Shown one piece after another: positions 63,686 to 64,000 of a stretch of 64,000 bases of DNA. This DNA is from an uncultured Bacteroidales bacterium (lineage in GTDB: Bacteria > Bacteroidota > Bacteroidia > Bacteroidales > G3-4614). Below the pieces are notes generated by a model, which made no database searches, was not told the DNA's origin, and was given only the letters and a program-made list of their open reading frames with translations. Location: contig CASFRS010000019.1 of NCBI GenBank assembly GCA_949297125.1, positions 1 to 64,000 of the forward strand. Direction: 5' to 3'. The position numbers and the translations under genes are program-made. The stretch's first letter is position 1; every line of letters starts with the position of its first letter.

Positions 63686-64000
63686 TCAACCCAGGGCCTC
63701 CTCCTTTTTCAGGTTCCCTTCCGCATCGTAATACGCAATTGTTCCGCCCCGGTCGATGATTATGGCATTCTCTTCGTTTTCTATCGTAACCGAATGCCCT
63801 TTGTGTATATACGCTATGCAGTTGCGGGAGTTTATGAAAACGGCATCCCCTACAAACGAGTTGCCTTTGTCGTCGTGCGGGATGTTTTCTTTGAGCGAGC
63901 TCCATGAACCGAGGTCCGACCAGCCGAAATCGGCAGGAATGACGTATATGTTGTCTGCCTTTTCCATTATGGCGTAGTCGACCGATATTTTCGGGGCGCA
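63686..64000 (-). CDS. C-terminal part of mannose-1-phosphate guanylyltransferase (5' end outside window)
   Basis: The frame is open to the right edge, where it reads APKISVDYAIMEKADNIYV, the segment before the conserved FGWSDLGSWSSL of GDP-mannose pyrophosphorylases. The C-terminal part is beta-helix-like (NSFVGDAVFINSRNCIAYIHKGH). The enzyme makes GDP-mannose from GTP and mannose-1-phosphate. It likely forms a sugar-activation cluster with the fused kinase gene 111 bases downstream. Confidence 0.88.
   Translation of the reverse strand, partial: CAPKISVDYAIMEKADNIYVIPADFGWSDLGSWSSLKENIPHDDKGNSFVGDAVFINSRNCIAYIHKGHSVTIENEENAIIIDRGGTIAYYDAEGNLKKEEALG

Noticed and set aside
1-64000. CRISPR array or insertion sequence
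   Set aside because: No regularly spaced identical repeats and no transposase or Cas genes were found.

Overview
The window is a chromosomal segment of a Bacteroidales-type bacterium. The evidence is the gene families (type IX secretion tail, DUF4296, DUF4827, DUF4834 and DUF2023 proteins, a HisG-HisD-HisC-bifunctional HisB order, a TodX-like outer membrane protein and a GH29 lipoprotein), a tmRNA with tag GEENYALAA, almost no Shine-Dalgarno sequences, and many promoters of the Bacteroidetes form (TTTG, about 20 bases, TAnnTTTG). Isoleucine is very often ATA. I do not assign a genus.

Layout. 0-5 kb: end of a type IX-secreted protein, a tiny PID-CTERM-like protein, an RNA methyltransferase, MazG and a DsbD-like protein that has lost most redox cysteines. 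5-8 kb: DHH phosphoesterase, DUF4827-like lipoprotein, phosphosugar mutase. 8-14.5 kb: ileS, a DksA-like gene, lspA, a DUF4296 lipoprotein and an orphan, all on the minus strand. 14.5-15.7 kb: non-coding, rich in diverged repeats and hairpins. 15.7-21 kb: cstA, an FAD oxidoreductase, radA and a small secreted protein. 21-25.6 kb: flavodoxin/DUF2023 pair and two envelope proteins. 25.7-30.8 kb: DEAD-box helicase, metF, holB, metY. 31-32 kb: ssrA, a tRNA-like small RNA with its own promoter and terminator, and a frameshifted gene remnant, possibly a mobile-element scar. 32-36.7 kb: thioesterase, a MATE transporter fused to an ATPase-like domain, and a GH29 fucosidase behind a structured leader. 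37-43.4 kb: yebC, pheT, a pseudouridine synthase, and psd-pssA-DUF4834. 43.6-48.2 kb: hisGDCB behind a complete histidine attenuator. 48.3-56.2 kb: porin-pstSCAB-phoU-phoB-phoR behind Pho-box-like repeats. 56.5-64 kb: agmatine deiminase, luxS-mtnN, mltG, N-carbamoylputrescine amidase, flavodiiron protein, a nucleotidyltransferase/GHMP-kinase fusion, and the end of a mannose-1-phosphate guanylyltransferase.

Functional groups: phosphate uptake and sensing form one self-contained locus whose promoter carries 11-base-phased repeats, as expected if its own PhoB controls it. The his genes carry a ribosome-stalling attenuator. AguA and AguB convert agmatine to putrescine but are separated by the AI-2/methyl-cycle pair. 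Psd and PssA make phosphatidylethanolamine. The most unusual parts are the switch-like fucosidase leader, the tRNA-like RNA beside ssrA, the MATE-ATPase fusion, the PstS-like insert in PstC, and the DsbD-like protein with eroded cysteines.
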